Assembly: GCA_029718625.1 (NCBI GenBank)
Contig: CM056378.1
Location: forward strand, 59,481,027 to 59,545,026
DNA from: Synaphobranchus kaupii
Lineage: Eukaryota > Chordata > Actinopteri > Anguilliformes > Synaphobranchidae
Direction: 5' to 3'
DNA length: 64,000 nucleotides
A program made the translations under genes and the position numbers. The notes below the pieces were generated by a model. It was not told the DNA's origin. It saw only the letters and a program-made list of their open reading frames with translations, and searched no databases. Below are positions 1 to 10,372 of the stretch, one piece after another. Position 1 is the stretch's first letter. Each line of letters opens with the position of its first letter.

Positions 1-540
1 CCCCGATCCTTGGAGTATAATCGCACCGACTGAAAGTTGGCGCTTTTACTGCTGTACTACTGCAACGGCCTTATTTCATCTACCATTTTTGAGAGAACCT
101 CTGATATAATTTACTTGTTATGCAAACTCTTACCTGTTTATATCGATTCAACAGTGTACACAAGATAAGATATATAGTACTTGTTTTACGTTATAGTTAC
201 TGTATTTACATACAGCCTATGGTGGCAATCGGTGATCAGTTTGTGAAAAGAACATCAGACAGTCGACTACTGTGAGGACACACTGAATAACTCTGTTGCC
301 CTCACAGATAAAAATGAATGCTTATTGTTCTGACGAACTCAAGACAAACTATGTTTTATTTCCACAGACCACTGTGTACGTGTGAATGCGTTAAGGAATA
401 TAAACCACCATTTTCTCTATAATATAATCCTTGAATGTTCACATACACTTATTTTAAGACTTTCTCTCCATCTTTGAACATATCAGACAAAAAACCCCAA
501 GCTGGGCCTCCTGGCCTTCAAGGGGATCTGCAGCCAGAAG
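1..540. other. Unrecognised sequence, upstream ALAS intron
   Basis: AT-rich sequence with no coding signal and no repeat I recognise. It ends where the 3' tail of the L2-like LINE begins. By position it lies in an intron upstream of the ALAS exon at 9060, but no exon was seen here. Confidence 0.4.
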
Positions 541-1298
541 CATTAGAATTCAATTCAATTCAATTCAATTTTTATTTATATAGCGCTTTTCACAGATGAC
601 TGTCACAAAGACGCTTTACAGAACAGAAAGGGGAGGAAAGGGGAAATGGGAAATGCCAGCACTAAGCCAGCTCTAAGCCCCCAGATAGCAGAGGTAGAAA
701 CTCTAGTAGGAGAGAAAACCCTCATACTGTGGCGAGAAAAAACTCCCTGATGGGAAGAAATCTCGAGAGGAACCCGGCTATTGGGGGGATGCCCATCCTC
801 CACTGGCCTATGGGTTGATTATGTCATAGGGAGGTATTCTATTCTGATGACTCCATCATGTAGAGATCAGCAGTGGCAGGTGGGGGGCGCCTAGCTGGTC
901 TTGGGCTGGAGTTCCGGGCCAGGAGGGGGGCGGGGGAAGGACGCGGGAAACTCGGGAAACTTGGGCTAGAGCTCCGGGCAGGTGCCCAGAGCAGGGAAGA
1001 GGAAAAAAGAAAAAAACATTGTTAGGGGGTTCAGATGGTAGCAGAACAAGCACAGCAGGAGAGACAGAGGTGTCTGCTGCGATAAGGAAACCCCAGCAGA
1101 ATAAGGCTATGGCAGCATAGCTAAGGGCTAAACAGAGGCAGGGGCCAATACAGCCATGAGAGCAGGCTTGAGACAGTCACCACTAGACCATGACCGGTCG
1201 AGCTTAACACAACACTACCAATAATGATCCAGTGACAGCACTGACCGCTCAGTCCACCAGAGACTCTATAGCTAATGCCAGCCACCCACTCCTGCCCC

Positions 1299-1924
1299 TC
1301 AACTATAGGACAGACTAAAAAGATGAGTTTTAAGCCTAACTTTAAATAGACTGACAGTGTCTGCACCCCGAACATGAGCAGGCAATTTGTTCCATAGGAG
1401 AGGAGCACGATAGGAAAAGGCTCTACCACCTATGGTACTTTTAGCTATTTTAGGAATAACAAGGAGGCCTGCGCCCTGCGAACGGAGCGTTCGTGAGGGA
1501 TTATAAGGGAAAAGTAAATCCCTTAAATATAAGGGGGCAAGCCCATGTAAGGCTTTAAAGGTAAGTAATAGAATCTTATAGTCTATTCGAAATTTGACTG
1601 GCAACCAGTGAAGTGAAGCTAACACTGGGCTGATGTGTTCAAATCTTCTAGTTCTTGTGAGAATAGGAGCTGCTGTATTTTGAATTAGCTGAAGCCCTTT
1701 CAGAGAGGAATGTGTAGATCCAGACAAAAGAGCATTACAATAATCTAATCTAGAAGTAACAAAAGCATGGACTAGCTTTTCAGCATCATGTAGGGACAGT
1801 ATTTTTCGATTTTTTGAGATATTCCTCAAGTGATAGAAAGCAAACCTAGAGATGTCTTTAATGTGTGTATCAAATACTAGATCTGGATCAAACGTAACAC
1901 CAAGATCTTTAATGACAGCACTTG
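1299..1924 (-). pseudogene. L2-like LINE ORF2, C-terminal part
   Basis: C-terminal region of the LINE reverse transcriptase polyprotein. It carries the segment typical of L2/Rex-like ORF2 ends, with KLVHAFVTSRLDYCNALLSG, LHWLPVKFRIDYKILLL and WNKLPAHVR visible. It ends with a stop at 1299. In the same minus-strand gene the upstream part lies at 4758-6567; the two are separated only by the Gypsy insertion. A longer open frame extends into the Gypsy LTR up to 2048, but those residues are not part of the LINE. Not expected to be functional. Confidence 0.8.
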
Positions 1925-3450
1925 TGTCACGATCCAACTCACTGACTGAACCCAAACGCACGACCAAGAGACAGGGAAACAGGAATGGGTATTTATTTAG
2001 AAAGCTTGGGGCAGTCCCAAGCTGTACATAGGCAAAACACAATAACACAAGGAATGAGGAAGTCTTTAGCCACAGCTACGTGCTCCAAGCCGGAGCTGGA
2101 CAGGTAGACCACTCAAGTTCCAAACCGGAACTGGACTTGGGTTCCGAACCGGAACTGGACTGGAACTGGACCGGGAGGTCCACGGGAACTGGAACGGCGG
2201 AAACAGCAAGCTGTTCCAAGCCGGAACTGGACTTTGGGTTCCGAACCGGAACCGGACTGGAACTGGACCGGGAGGTCCAACAGGAACTGGTACTGCGGAA
2301 ACAGCAAGCTGTTCCAAGCCGGAACTGGACTTTGGGTTCCGAACCGGAACCGGACTGGAACTGGACCGGGAGGTCCAACAGGAACTGGTACAGCGGAAAT
2401 AGCAAGCGGTTCCAAGCCGGAACTGGACTTTGGGTTCCGAACCGGAACCGGACTGGAACTGGACCGGGAGGTCCAACAGGAACTGGTACAGCGGAAACAG
2501 CAAGCGGTTCCAAGCCGGAACTGGACTTTGGGTTCCGAACCGGAACCGGACTGGAACTGGACCGGGAGGTCCAACAGGAACTGGAAAGCGGAAACAGCAA
2601 GCTGTTCCAAGCCGGAACTGGACTTTGGGTTCCGAACCGGAACCGGACTGGAACTGGACCGGGAGGTCCAACAGGAACTGGGTTGAGGGAGAGGCACGAA
2701 CCGAACTGGCACCGGTACTGAAAGGCAGAGGTAGGTATTAGGCAGGACACGAGCAGGGTAAGGCTGTGTAGTGGAGCTCTGGTTAGCCCGGTCTGGGTAG
2801 CTGGACCACAGCGGAGCCTGGGACCGTAACCGCAGCAAGGTGGGCGCCACGGCCGGACAGGAACCACTGGAGGGTGCAGAGACAGTTCACCCAGCTGCGG
2901 GTGCAACGTTGGTAGAGAGCTGAGGTACTGCAACAACACAGAGAGTGGAACAGCTGCAGGCTGGACGGAGCTGAGGAGGGTAATAGCATAAACGAACAAA
3001 ACAAAGGCAGGCAGGACAGCAGCAGCAGGGACTTGGAAAATCTACAAACAGTGGGTTAATTTCACAGAGTAGATACCGGAATTCAAAGATCAAACTTGAT
3101 ATACAAGGACAGGACTAAAGACAAGAGACCAAGACCAAACGAAGTACGTTAACGAACTGGCGCTGAATAGCAGCCAGACGGGGGTTTAAGTAGGGGAGTG
3201 AAATTGAAACCAATAAGGAAATCGTGCGGAATGTAACCACGGGTGATAAAATAATTAACAGGTGAGGAATGCATGCCACAAGCGGGAAAGGAGATAGGTG
3301 AAACCAAAGTGGGAGAACAGAGTGAAACAAACGGAAGGGGGCACGCCCAGCCTGTAGCAAAGGGGAAAACACGGACGAAGGGAATCCAACATGACACGGA
3401 GGGAAAGGGTAAAACATGGAAAACGGACAGGAAGGGAGCGGAACGTTACA
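1925..3450 (-). repeat. Gypsy 3' LTR (about 1.5 kb)
   Basis: Long terminal repeat bounded by TG and CA. About 530 bp (2919-3450) match the 5' LTR copy. The rest holds a GC-rich unique part (2690-2918) and the 98-bp satellite (about 2110-2690). The 5' LTR lacks this inner part because the internal deletion removed it together with most of the element. Confidence 0.75.
2110..2690. repeat. 98-bp tandem satellite inside the Gypsy LTR
   Basis: About six copies of a roughly 98-bp unit. Anchor ccggaactggactttggg recurs at 2221, 2319, 2417, 2515 and 2612, giving spacings of 98, 98, 98 and 97. Each unit is itself built from short ggaactgg/ggaccggg modules. All the long overlapping open frames here, on both strands, arise from the repeat (98 is not a multiple of 3, so each frame visits all phases without stops) and are not genes. 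Confidence 0.9.
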
Positions 3451-3461
3451 GTACCCCCCCC

Positions 3462-4232
3462 TCAACGAACGCCACCTAGCGTATCTGGAGGTGTAACCTT
3501 GTCCGGGAATTGTTGGTGGAAGTCCGAGATGAGAGAATGGTCCAGAATAAGACTCTTGTGGAGCCAGGACCGCTCCTCTGGGCCATAACCCTCCCAGTCG
3601 ACCAAGTATTGGTAGCCCTGACCCTTGCGGCGGATGTCGAGAATCCGACTCACCGTGTAGGCCGGGGCATGGTCGATGATCCGGGGCGGTGGTGGGGTAA
3701 CCGCCGGGGCACTGAGGAGGCTGGAGGTGACAGGTTTAACTTGGCTGACATGAAAAACAGGATGGATCTTGAGGGAAACAGGGAGGGAGAGTTTGACAGA
3801 AACGGGGTTAACTAGGCAAACAATGGGGAAAGGGCCAATAAACCGGGGTTGAAGTTTTTTAGAGGAGGTGGGAAGGGGGATATTGGCTGTAGACAACCAG
3901 ACCTGCTGACCGACCTTATACTGTGGGGCTGCGGTCCTGTGAAGGTCCGCCAGGCGTTGGGTGCGGGAATTAGAGCGAAGGAGTGCGGTGCGCGTAAGTT
4001 TCCACATCCGTTTACATCTAAGGATGTGGGACTTGACGGAGGGAACTGCAACCTCGGCCTCCTGGGCCATTAAGAGGGGGGGTTGGTATCCTAACGAACA
4101 CTCGAAGGGGGACATCCCTGTGGACGTGCACTTAAGGGAATTATGCGCGTACTCCACCCAAGGGAGGAGGCAGCTCCAGGAAGCGGGGTTGCGAGCCGTA
4201 ACGCACCGCAGGGCGGATCCCAGGTCCTGGTT
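3462..4232 (-). pseudogene. Gypsy pol fragment: integrase C-terminus and chromodomain
   Basis: A minus-strand open frame that continues from LTR sequence into Gypsy pol. It starts with the integrase region WVEYAHNSL and MSPFE, continues through the GPF-type domain ([10 protein letters not shown]) and ends in a chromodomain ([20 protein letters not shown] followed by GPEERSW). In chromoviral Gypsy elements this chromodomain binds histone marks to direct integration. The catalytic DDE residues lie upstream in a normal element and are absent here. The frame runs directly out of the shortened 5' LTR, which marks the deletion junction near 4232. Confidence 0.85.
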
Positions 4233-4757
4233 AGAGCTGAGGTACTGCAACAACACAGAGAGTGGAACAGCTGCAGGCTGGACGGAGCTGAGGAGGGTAA
4301 TAGCACAAACGAACAAAACAAAGGCAGGCAGGACAGCAGCAGCAGGGACTGGGAAAATCTACAAACAGTGGGTTAATTTCACAGAGTAGATACCGGAATT
4401 CAAAGATCAAACTTGATATACAAGGACAGGACTAAAGACAAGAGACCAAGACCAAACTGAATAGCTGAATAGCAGCCAGACGGGGGTTTAAGTAGGGGAG
4501 TGAAATTGAAACCAATAAGGAAATCGTGCGGAATGTAACCACGGGTGATAAAATAATTAACAGGTGAGGAATGCATGCCACAAGCGGGAAAGGAGATAGG
4601 TGAAACCAAAGTGGGAGAACAGAGTGAAACAAACGGAAGGGGGCATGCCCAGCCTGTAGCAAAGGGGAAAACACGGACGAAGGGAATCCAACATGACACG
4701 GAGGGAAAGGGTAAAACATGGAAAACGGACAGGAAGGGAGCGGAACGTTACAACTTG

Positions 4758-6567
4758 AGGTGATTGAAATTCCATCAATGTTAGGCATATAGCCAGATAG
4801 TTTGCATCTCAGGGACTTGGGCCCCACTACCATTACCTCTGTCTTATCAGAGTTTAGCAAGAGAAAGTTATGGGTCATCCATTCCTTTATATCTATAAGA
4901 CAAGCTTCCATTTTTGACAGCAGGACAATTTCATCAGGCTTGACTGATAGATACAGCTGGGTGTCATCTGCATAGCAGTGGAAGTTAATGCCATGTTTAC
5001 GAATGATTTGTCCCAGGGGAAGCATGTATAGAGAGAATAGCAAAGGCCCAAGGACAGATCCTTGTGGTACTCCATATCTAACCCTAGACTTATAGGAGGA
5101 GTCATTGTTAAGATGCACAAATTGATATCGGTCTAATAAGTATGATCTAAACCAGGAAAGAGCCAGTCCACGGAGGCCAACAATATTTTCAAGCCTATCC
5201 AGCAGGATGAGGTGATCAACTGTGTCAAATGCTGCACTTAAATCCAGAAGCATGAGTACAGAGATATAGCCACTATCAGAAGCAAGGAGTAGGTCATTGA
5301 ATACTTTGACTAGGGCTGTTTCAGTGCTATGAGAGGGTCGAAAACCAGATTGAAAAACTTCCAATATTTGATTAGGGTGCAAAAATGACCAGAGTTGTTT
5401 TGAAATGACCTTTTCTATTATTTTAGAGAGGAACGGAAGGTTTGAGATAGGCCTATAGTTAGACAAGTCGTTCATATCCAAGTTTGGCTTCTTAAGAAGG
5501 GGTTTGATGACTGCAAGTTTGAGAGTCGGTGGTATATGTCCAGAGGCTAAAGAAGCATTAAAAATATGCAACAGTGGTGTTCCAATCACTGGCAGTAGCT
5601 CCTTCAGTAGCTTCGTTGGGATAGGGTCTAGAAGACAGGTAGAAGATTTTGAAGAATTTACTATAGTATTAAATTCAGTGAGATCTATTGGAGCAAAGGA
5701 GTTCAGATAGGCCACCCGTCCATCTGAAGATTCTGCATCCAAGTGTTGAGTGGACGGAGGGGCAGACCCTGTATGAGGGGTGGTAGAAGAACTTTGAATC
5801 TTGTCCCTGATTTTTATTATTTTGTCATCAAAGAAATTCATAAAGTCATTACTATTAAATGGGATTGGAACACAGGGATCAACATGATTCTTAGTCAGTC
5901 GGGCAACAGTGTTAAACAGGTGCCTAGGATTGTTTCTATTTTCATCTATCAAAATAGAGAAATATAAGGAACGCGCTGTGATAAGGGCATGTTTACAATA
6001 GAGAAGGCTGTCTTTCCAGGCATGGAGGAAAACATGCAATTTAGAGGAACGCCATTTGCGCTCAAGTTGGCGTGAAGCTTGTTTGAGAGCACGAGTATGG
6101 TCATTGTACCAGGGAGCTAATTTCTTATTGCAGACTTTGCTCTTTTTAAGAGGTGCGATAGTATCCAGGGTTCTACTAAGTACGTTATTAATGTTGTCAG
6201 TCAGCTGATCAATTAAGTTTATGTCTGCATTTGTATACGCATTTTGGCTGGAGCCAAGAAAATCCCCACAGTGCACAAATGAGCCTGGGAGCTCATTAAT
6301 AAAATCATTTGCAGATCTGGAGGAGAGCTTACGACTAAAGTAGAATATAGTATCTGATGGCACATGACAGACTTGTGAAAGGTGAAAGGTAATTAAGTAA
6401 TGGTCTGATAACACAGGATTTTTAGGCATGACTGCTATGTTTGTTATTTCTGTATTATACGTTAAGACCAGATCAAGAGTATGGTTATGAGAATGGGTGG
6501 ACTGATGTATATGTTGATTAAAGCCAATGGGTTCAATAATTGACTTAAAGAAGTTTGTGTGTATCAT
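4758..6567 (-). pseudogene. L2-like LINE ORF2: endonuclease end and reverse transcriptase
   Basis: About 600 residues of LINE ORF2. It begins in the C-terminal endonuclease region ([11 protein letters not shown]), then a linker, then reverse transcriptase with [61 protein letters not shown] and the catalytic YADDTQLYL. The open frame remains uninterrupted until the Gypsy insertion at 4752; a reader of the raw frame would wrongly include Gypsy LTR residues beyond that point. The intact YADD and long open frame suggest a fairly young copy, but it lacks the 5' UTR, ORF1 and most of the endonuclease. Confidence 0.85.
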
Positions 6568-6600
6568 TTTGCCTATGCGTGTGTCCGTGTCCCTCTATTT

Positions 6601-8843
6601 TAAAGCAGAAATGCATCTGAATAGTCTTTTGTAAGAAAATGAGCGCATACTTGTGACTATATCTCATTTTGACACTTCATCTAGATTAAAAGCGTCCAGG
6701 CTACGCAACTGAAGGCCTTTTGTAAAATAATGAGCACATCTGCGTGAATATATATCTTGTTTTTGACACTTCAGCTTGATAAGCTAGGCAGAACTTTCTG
6801 GAAGGCTGAGAGAGTCTTCCTCTCGCTCAGATCCTTCCAACAGCAATTAAGGGTGTGGCTGGGCTAGGGCTGGGCGATATACAACACCGATAATTATCGA
6901 ATGCAATAACGGCCGTTTCCACCGTGTGGGGCGCCTTCCTTTTCGTCTTTTTTTCTTGAAGTAAACCCAATATACAGCAATAAACATCCAAATATCCAGA
7001 TGCCGTGTTAAATGCTTCCGGAAAAAAACATCACCGCTGATATCTATTGAGTGTTGATAAGACAACCAACCAGCAGCAAGGTCGTACAGCTTTCTCATGA
7101 TCAGGTGATGTGTTTTTGTCAATCGCATGAAAAGCGCAACGCCTTTCTGTGATTGTCCGTCTTATCAACACGCAGTAGACAGTGATGACGTTTTTTTCCC
7201 GGAAGAATTTCACATGGGTTTTGAAGTTTAGATTACTACCGCATCAGGTATAATTAGTAAGCAATAATGACCGAGGAGCCGGGCATTTAACAGTTTAAAT
7301 GCCCGACGCGGAGGTAGTAAATTGCCCGAGGCGCAGCCTATAATCATATATATACATACATACAATACATTGTGTATAATCAAATATAGTGGTCATATAT
7401 TGTTTTTAGGCCTCATCATTCCCTCTCATGCATTTATTTGTAGGAATACCTGGGTGGAAGATTAGGGCCACTCCCTCAATATCCCTGCCCTCACACCCTG
7501 CACAGTGCCTACCATGATTATGTAAATACTGTTTATACCAATAATATTTAGACACATTCTGGATGATTAATTTTCATACCTGAATTTTCTTCCACAATTG
7601 CTTTGGAATAGAGCTTGTTTAATTGGTGTGAGCTAGCTGTTATAGGCTACTTCCAGCCACATCTTTAATCAAGCACTAAGCCATCTTTAATCTCCCTGTC
7701 ACCCCATGTATTATGAAGTTACATAATAAATATAATATAATTGACCTATATAATTAAAATACATGTGTCCAAGTGTTAGTTTCAGACTTTTACAAAAGTG
7801 TGTGAACTTTTTAGATCACATTCAGAACACTAGACATTAACACAATATACAAAGTTAAATCCCTATTTAGGAAGCTTTCAAACACCCAATGCACTGTGGT
7901 TTGCGAGTGCTTTCCCATTGATGGAATTGGTTGAAACAGCTAGACCTAGATGCTCTACTTAATGCAATATGATGGCGCTTGCCAAAAATGACACGTCGTA
8001 GGTGCAGCTAGTTTGAGTTACCAGACGATAATCAGACCATAACTTCAAAGAAAGGGTACAGCAGCCGTGAGTTTACACGCATTAATGGTGGCGCAGCGGT
8101 ATTACTCTAATCACGTGTTGAAATAAAAAGAATAGCCTATATCAAACTTATTACAAAGTGATTATTATTTCTCATGTAACCGCAACCATGTTATTATAAC
8201 GTTTAGGAAACTCATTTCCAACCATAATGGAACGCAAAAACAATGTCAGAGTTGCCCTTCGAATTCTGTTTGTTTTCGTATGGTGCCACATCATTATCTT
8301 AACGTTGAATAAACTTTCATTTTGAACCATCATGTGACATGCATCCAGCGTTGCAGGGTCACGGTCAAATTACAACATCGAATAAACTTTCATTTTCAAC
8401 CTTCACATACCTCAAAGGCAACGTCACAGATTGACCGTTAAATTGCAACGTCATTACAACATACTATTTTTAACATTGTGGATTTAATGTTTAAAAACCT
8501 TCAAACGTCAACCACCTTACAACGTAAATTTGACGTATATACTGGCCATCAATTTGAGACATCATTCCAATGTTACATGTCTAACTGAGCTGCAGCATTG
8601 CATTCTAACGTTTAAAAACCTTTCACTTTCAACCGTCACGTAACCTCAAACTAACGTCAGGTTAGTAAGGTTTTTATAACACAATATAAAATGCCTAGGG
8701 GGTAGTTATGGCACTCATTTGGAGAACGGTGCTGTGAGAGACGGCTGGCTTATTAAGAATATATTTGTCAAATTGCTCGTCCTTGGACACCTCCTGTAGC
8801 TGTGGTGCTTTTATGCGAACCTATGCGTTTATTCACCTCCAGT
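6601..8843. other. Intronic, degenerate repeats, no gene
   Basis: No coding signal. The stretch 6865-6900 contains the ctgggcgatat motif seen in many fish hAT-type repeats. A perfect 11-bp hairpin (7280-7290 with 7295-7305, loop of 4) lies in a short GC-rich island. From about 8220 to 8660 short AACGT/CAACGTCA words recur at irregular spacing together with repeated taaactttcattttcaacc, which looks like a decayed minisatellite. Nothing else was recognised. Confidence 0.45.
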
Positions 8844-8923
8844 TTAACTTCTTTGCGCAGATGCCAAATTTGGCCAATTCTCACCTATTTAGGGGGTGTT
8901 CTATTTAAGGCTTTATAACTCCA
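8844..8923 (-). mobile_element. piggyBac-like terminal fragment
   Basis: Begins at a TTAA with cttctttgcgcagatg, and continues through cacctatttaggg and aaggctttataactccagg. This is the inverted form of the right end of the piggyBac-like element at 34850-36868. The fragment stops where the Harbinger-like MITE fragment begins. Confidence 0.6.
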
Positions 8924-8924
8924 G

Positions 8925-8995
8925 GGGCTCTATCTTGACGATCTTAGTGCATGGTCTAAAACGCATAGTGCAAGTGCATTTAGGGTGTGTCCATG
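8925..8995 (+). mobile_element. Harbinger-like MITE end fragment
   Basis: Matches the left end of the complete MITE at 22479-23524 (gggctctatcttgacgatct, then the ggtctaaa..cgca segment and the tttagggtgtgtcca segment). It stops about 65 bases before the ALAS exon, just upstream of the polypyrimidine tract. Confidence 0.6.
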
Positions 8996-9059
8996 TTTAT
9001 TTGCTTTAACAAACCAGTACAGTTCCCATCTATCCATCTTTCTCCCGATTTTATTACAG

Positions 9060-9328
9060 GCAAGGCATTTGGCTGTGTCGGAGGCTACATTGCCAGCAGC
9101 GCCTCCCTAGTGGATACAGTGCGCTCCTATGCTGCTGGGTTTATCTTCACCACCTCTCTGCCCCCCATGGTGCTGGCGGGGGCCCTAGAGTCTGTGAGGG
9201 TCCTCAAGAGCCCAGAGGGGCAGGTGCTGCGGAGGGCCCACCAGAGGAATGTCAAACACATGCGCCAACTGTTGCTGGACGCCGGCCTGCCTGTCATCAA
9301 CTGTCCCAGCCACATCATTCCCATACAG
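9060..9328 (+). CDS. alas2: 5-aminolevulinate synthase, internal exon with PLP lysine
   Basis: A 269-nt internal exon. It follows a good acceptor (pyrimidine-rich tctttctcccgattttattacag) and ends at CAG followed by gtgagt. It begins in phase 1 (the Gly codon GGC is split) and ends on a complete codon. It encodes [13 protein letters not shown], then [32 protein letters not shown] and [13 protein letters not shown] condenses glycine and succinyl-CoA in the mitochondrial matrix, the first step of haem synthesis. The lysine in the family motif LGKAFG forms the Schiff base with pyridoxal phosphate and is the second residue here. [15 protein letters not shown] and the next exon's VGNAA favour the erythroid form ALAS2 over ALAS1. 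The reading frame is intact, so this is likely an active gene. The preceding exon was not found in the window. Confidence 0.93.
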
Positions 9329-9342
9329 GTGAGTCCCCTGTT

Positions 9343-9659
9343 CTGAAGGTACCACATTTGTCTGTACAAACAATAGTACGTAAGTATAAACACCATGACC
9401 ACGCAGCCGTCATACCGCTCAGGAAGGAGAAGCGTTCTGTCTCCTGGAGATGAACATGAAAATCACTCCCAGAACAACAGCAAAGGACCTTGTGAAGATG
9501 CTGGAGGGAACAGGTACAAAAGTATCTATATCTACAGTAAAACGAGCCCTATATTGACATAACCTGAAAGGCTGCTCAGCAAGGAAGAAGCCACTACTCC
9601 AAAACCGCCATAAAAAAGCCAGACTACAATTTGCAACTGCACATGGGGACAAAGATCTT
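9343..9659 (+). mobile_element. Sleeping-Beauty-like Tc1, first fragment
   Basis: Begins at ctgaaggtacca, matching the related copy at 48245, and so lacks the 5' terminal repeat and the transposase start. It contains the helix-turn-helix linker part (cattctgtctcc-like and ggaccttgtgaagatgctgg). It is cut at 9659 by the foldback element; the TSD gatctt (9654-9659) is repeated at 16684-16689 where the same Tc1 resumes. A third piece lies at 21541-21712. Confidence 0.85.
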
Positions 9660-9784
9660 TATGGAGCTCAATAACTGACAAAAGTATTTGAATTTGAATT
9701 TAGTATATTTGAATTATATATGTGACATTTCATAAACTTGAATTTTTTGTGGTGTATGTCATAAATTTGCATTTAAACAAAGAT

Positions 9785-10040
9785 TGAAATTCAGATTTTC
9801 AAAATTCAGATCCATAAATACAAATCTCTCTGATTAAAATTTCTGAAATTCAGATTTTCAAAATTCAGATCCATAAATACAAATCTCTCTGATTTAAATT
9901 TCTGAAATTCAGGTTTTAAAAATTCAGATCCATAAATACAAATCTCTCAGATTCAAATTTTTGAAATTCAGGTTTTAAAGATTCAGATCCATAAATACAA
10001 ATCTCTCGGATTCAAATTTCTGAAATTCAGATTTAAAAAA
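9785..10040 (+). repeat. 59-bp tandem repeat in left terminal repeat
   Basis: The word gaaattcag starts at 9785, 9845, 9904, 9963 and 10022, so the unit is 59-60 bp. Each unit contains aaattcagatccataaatac and aaatctctc. The right end of the element has a single unit (near 16510-16555). Confidence 0.85.
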
Positions 10041-10372
10041 TTCAGATTTTATGTTAACTAGGCCAAAGGTGAAGCATCTGGGCTTCCCAGTTGAATTTGA
10101 ACTGCTGTTGAATTTGAATCAATTACCCTGAATTTTTAAATCAAATAAAACATTGGATTAATTAAATTTAGTGAAAACTCCATACAAATGTTCTCTATAA
10201 AATGGACAGATTTGATCACATGAATTTGATAGATTCTTATTTATGAGATTATATATACCCTCACCAGCACAATATCTTGGATATTTGATTGATTATTCAT
10301 ATTATTAAAAATTTTAACAAAACAGCAGGTGTTTCGGTTGTGACCACATTGTTGCGGTTGTGACAGCTCTTA

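Larger units (their letters stand above)
1925..4752 (-). mobile_element. Gypsy LTR retrotransposon with chromodomain, internally deleted
   Basis: A 2,828-bp element whose minus strand starts TGTAACG and ends CGTGACA, flanked by a 5-bp duplication ACTTG (1920-1924 and 4753-4757), as expected for Gypsy integrases. In minus-strand order it has a shortened 5' LTR (4752-4233), about 780 bp of pol encoding only the integrase C-terminus and chromodomain, a purine tract (complement of 3451-3463), and a long 3' LTR (3450-1925). The shared LTR segments 2919-3450 and 4233-4752 are nearly identical apart from small indels. Gag, protease, reverse transcriptase, RNase H and the integrase core are missing, so the copy cannot move by itself. 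It sits inside the L2-like LINE. Confidence 0.85.
541..6600 (-). mobile_element. L2/CR1-like LINE, 5'-truncated, split by a Gypsy element
   Basis: A non-LTR retrotransposon on the minus strand. Its 3' end (541-571) is a short tandem GAATTCAATTC-type tail followed by the common fish 3' UTR motif containing tatagcgctttt. The coding part runs from about 6567 down to 4758, is interrupted at 1925-4752 by a Gypsy LTR element, and resumes at 1924. The 5' end begins in the last part of the endonuclease domain, so the copy is 5'-truncated, as is usual for target-primed reverse transcription. The ACTTG duplication at 1920-1924 and 4753-4757 proves that the LINE was there before the Gypsy element. Confidence 0.85.

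Noticed and set aside
2066..2999. Several long overlapping ORFs on both strands (proline/valine- and glycine-rich)
   Set aside because: All arise from the 98-bp satellite, which is not a multiple of three and lacks stops in many phases; no conserved protein.
9127..9402. Minus-strand ORFs opposite the ALAS exon
   Set aside because: Antisense shadow of a conserved, spliced coding exon.
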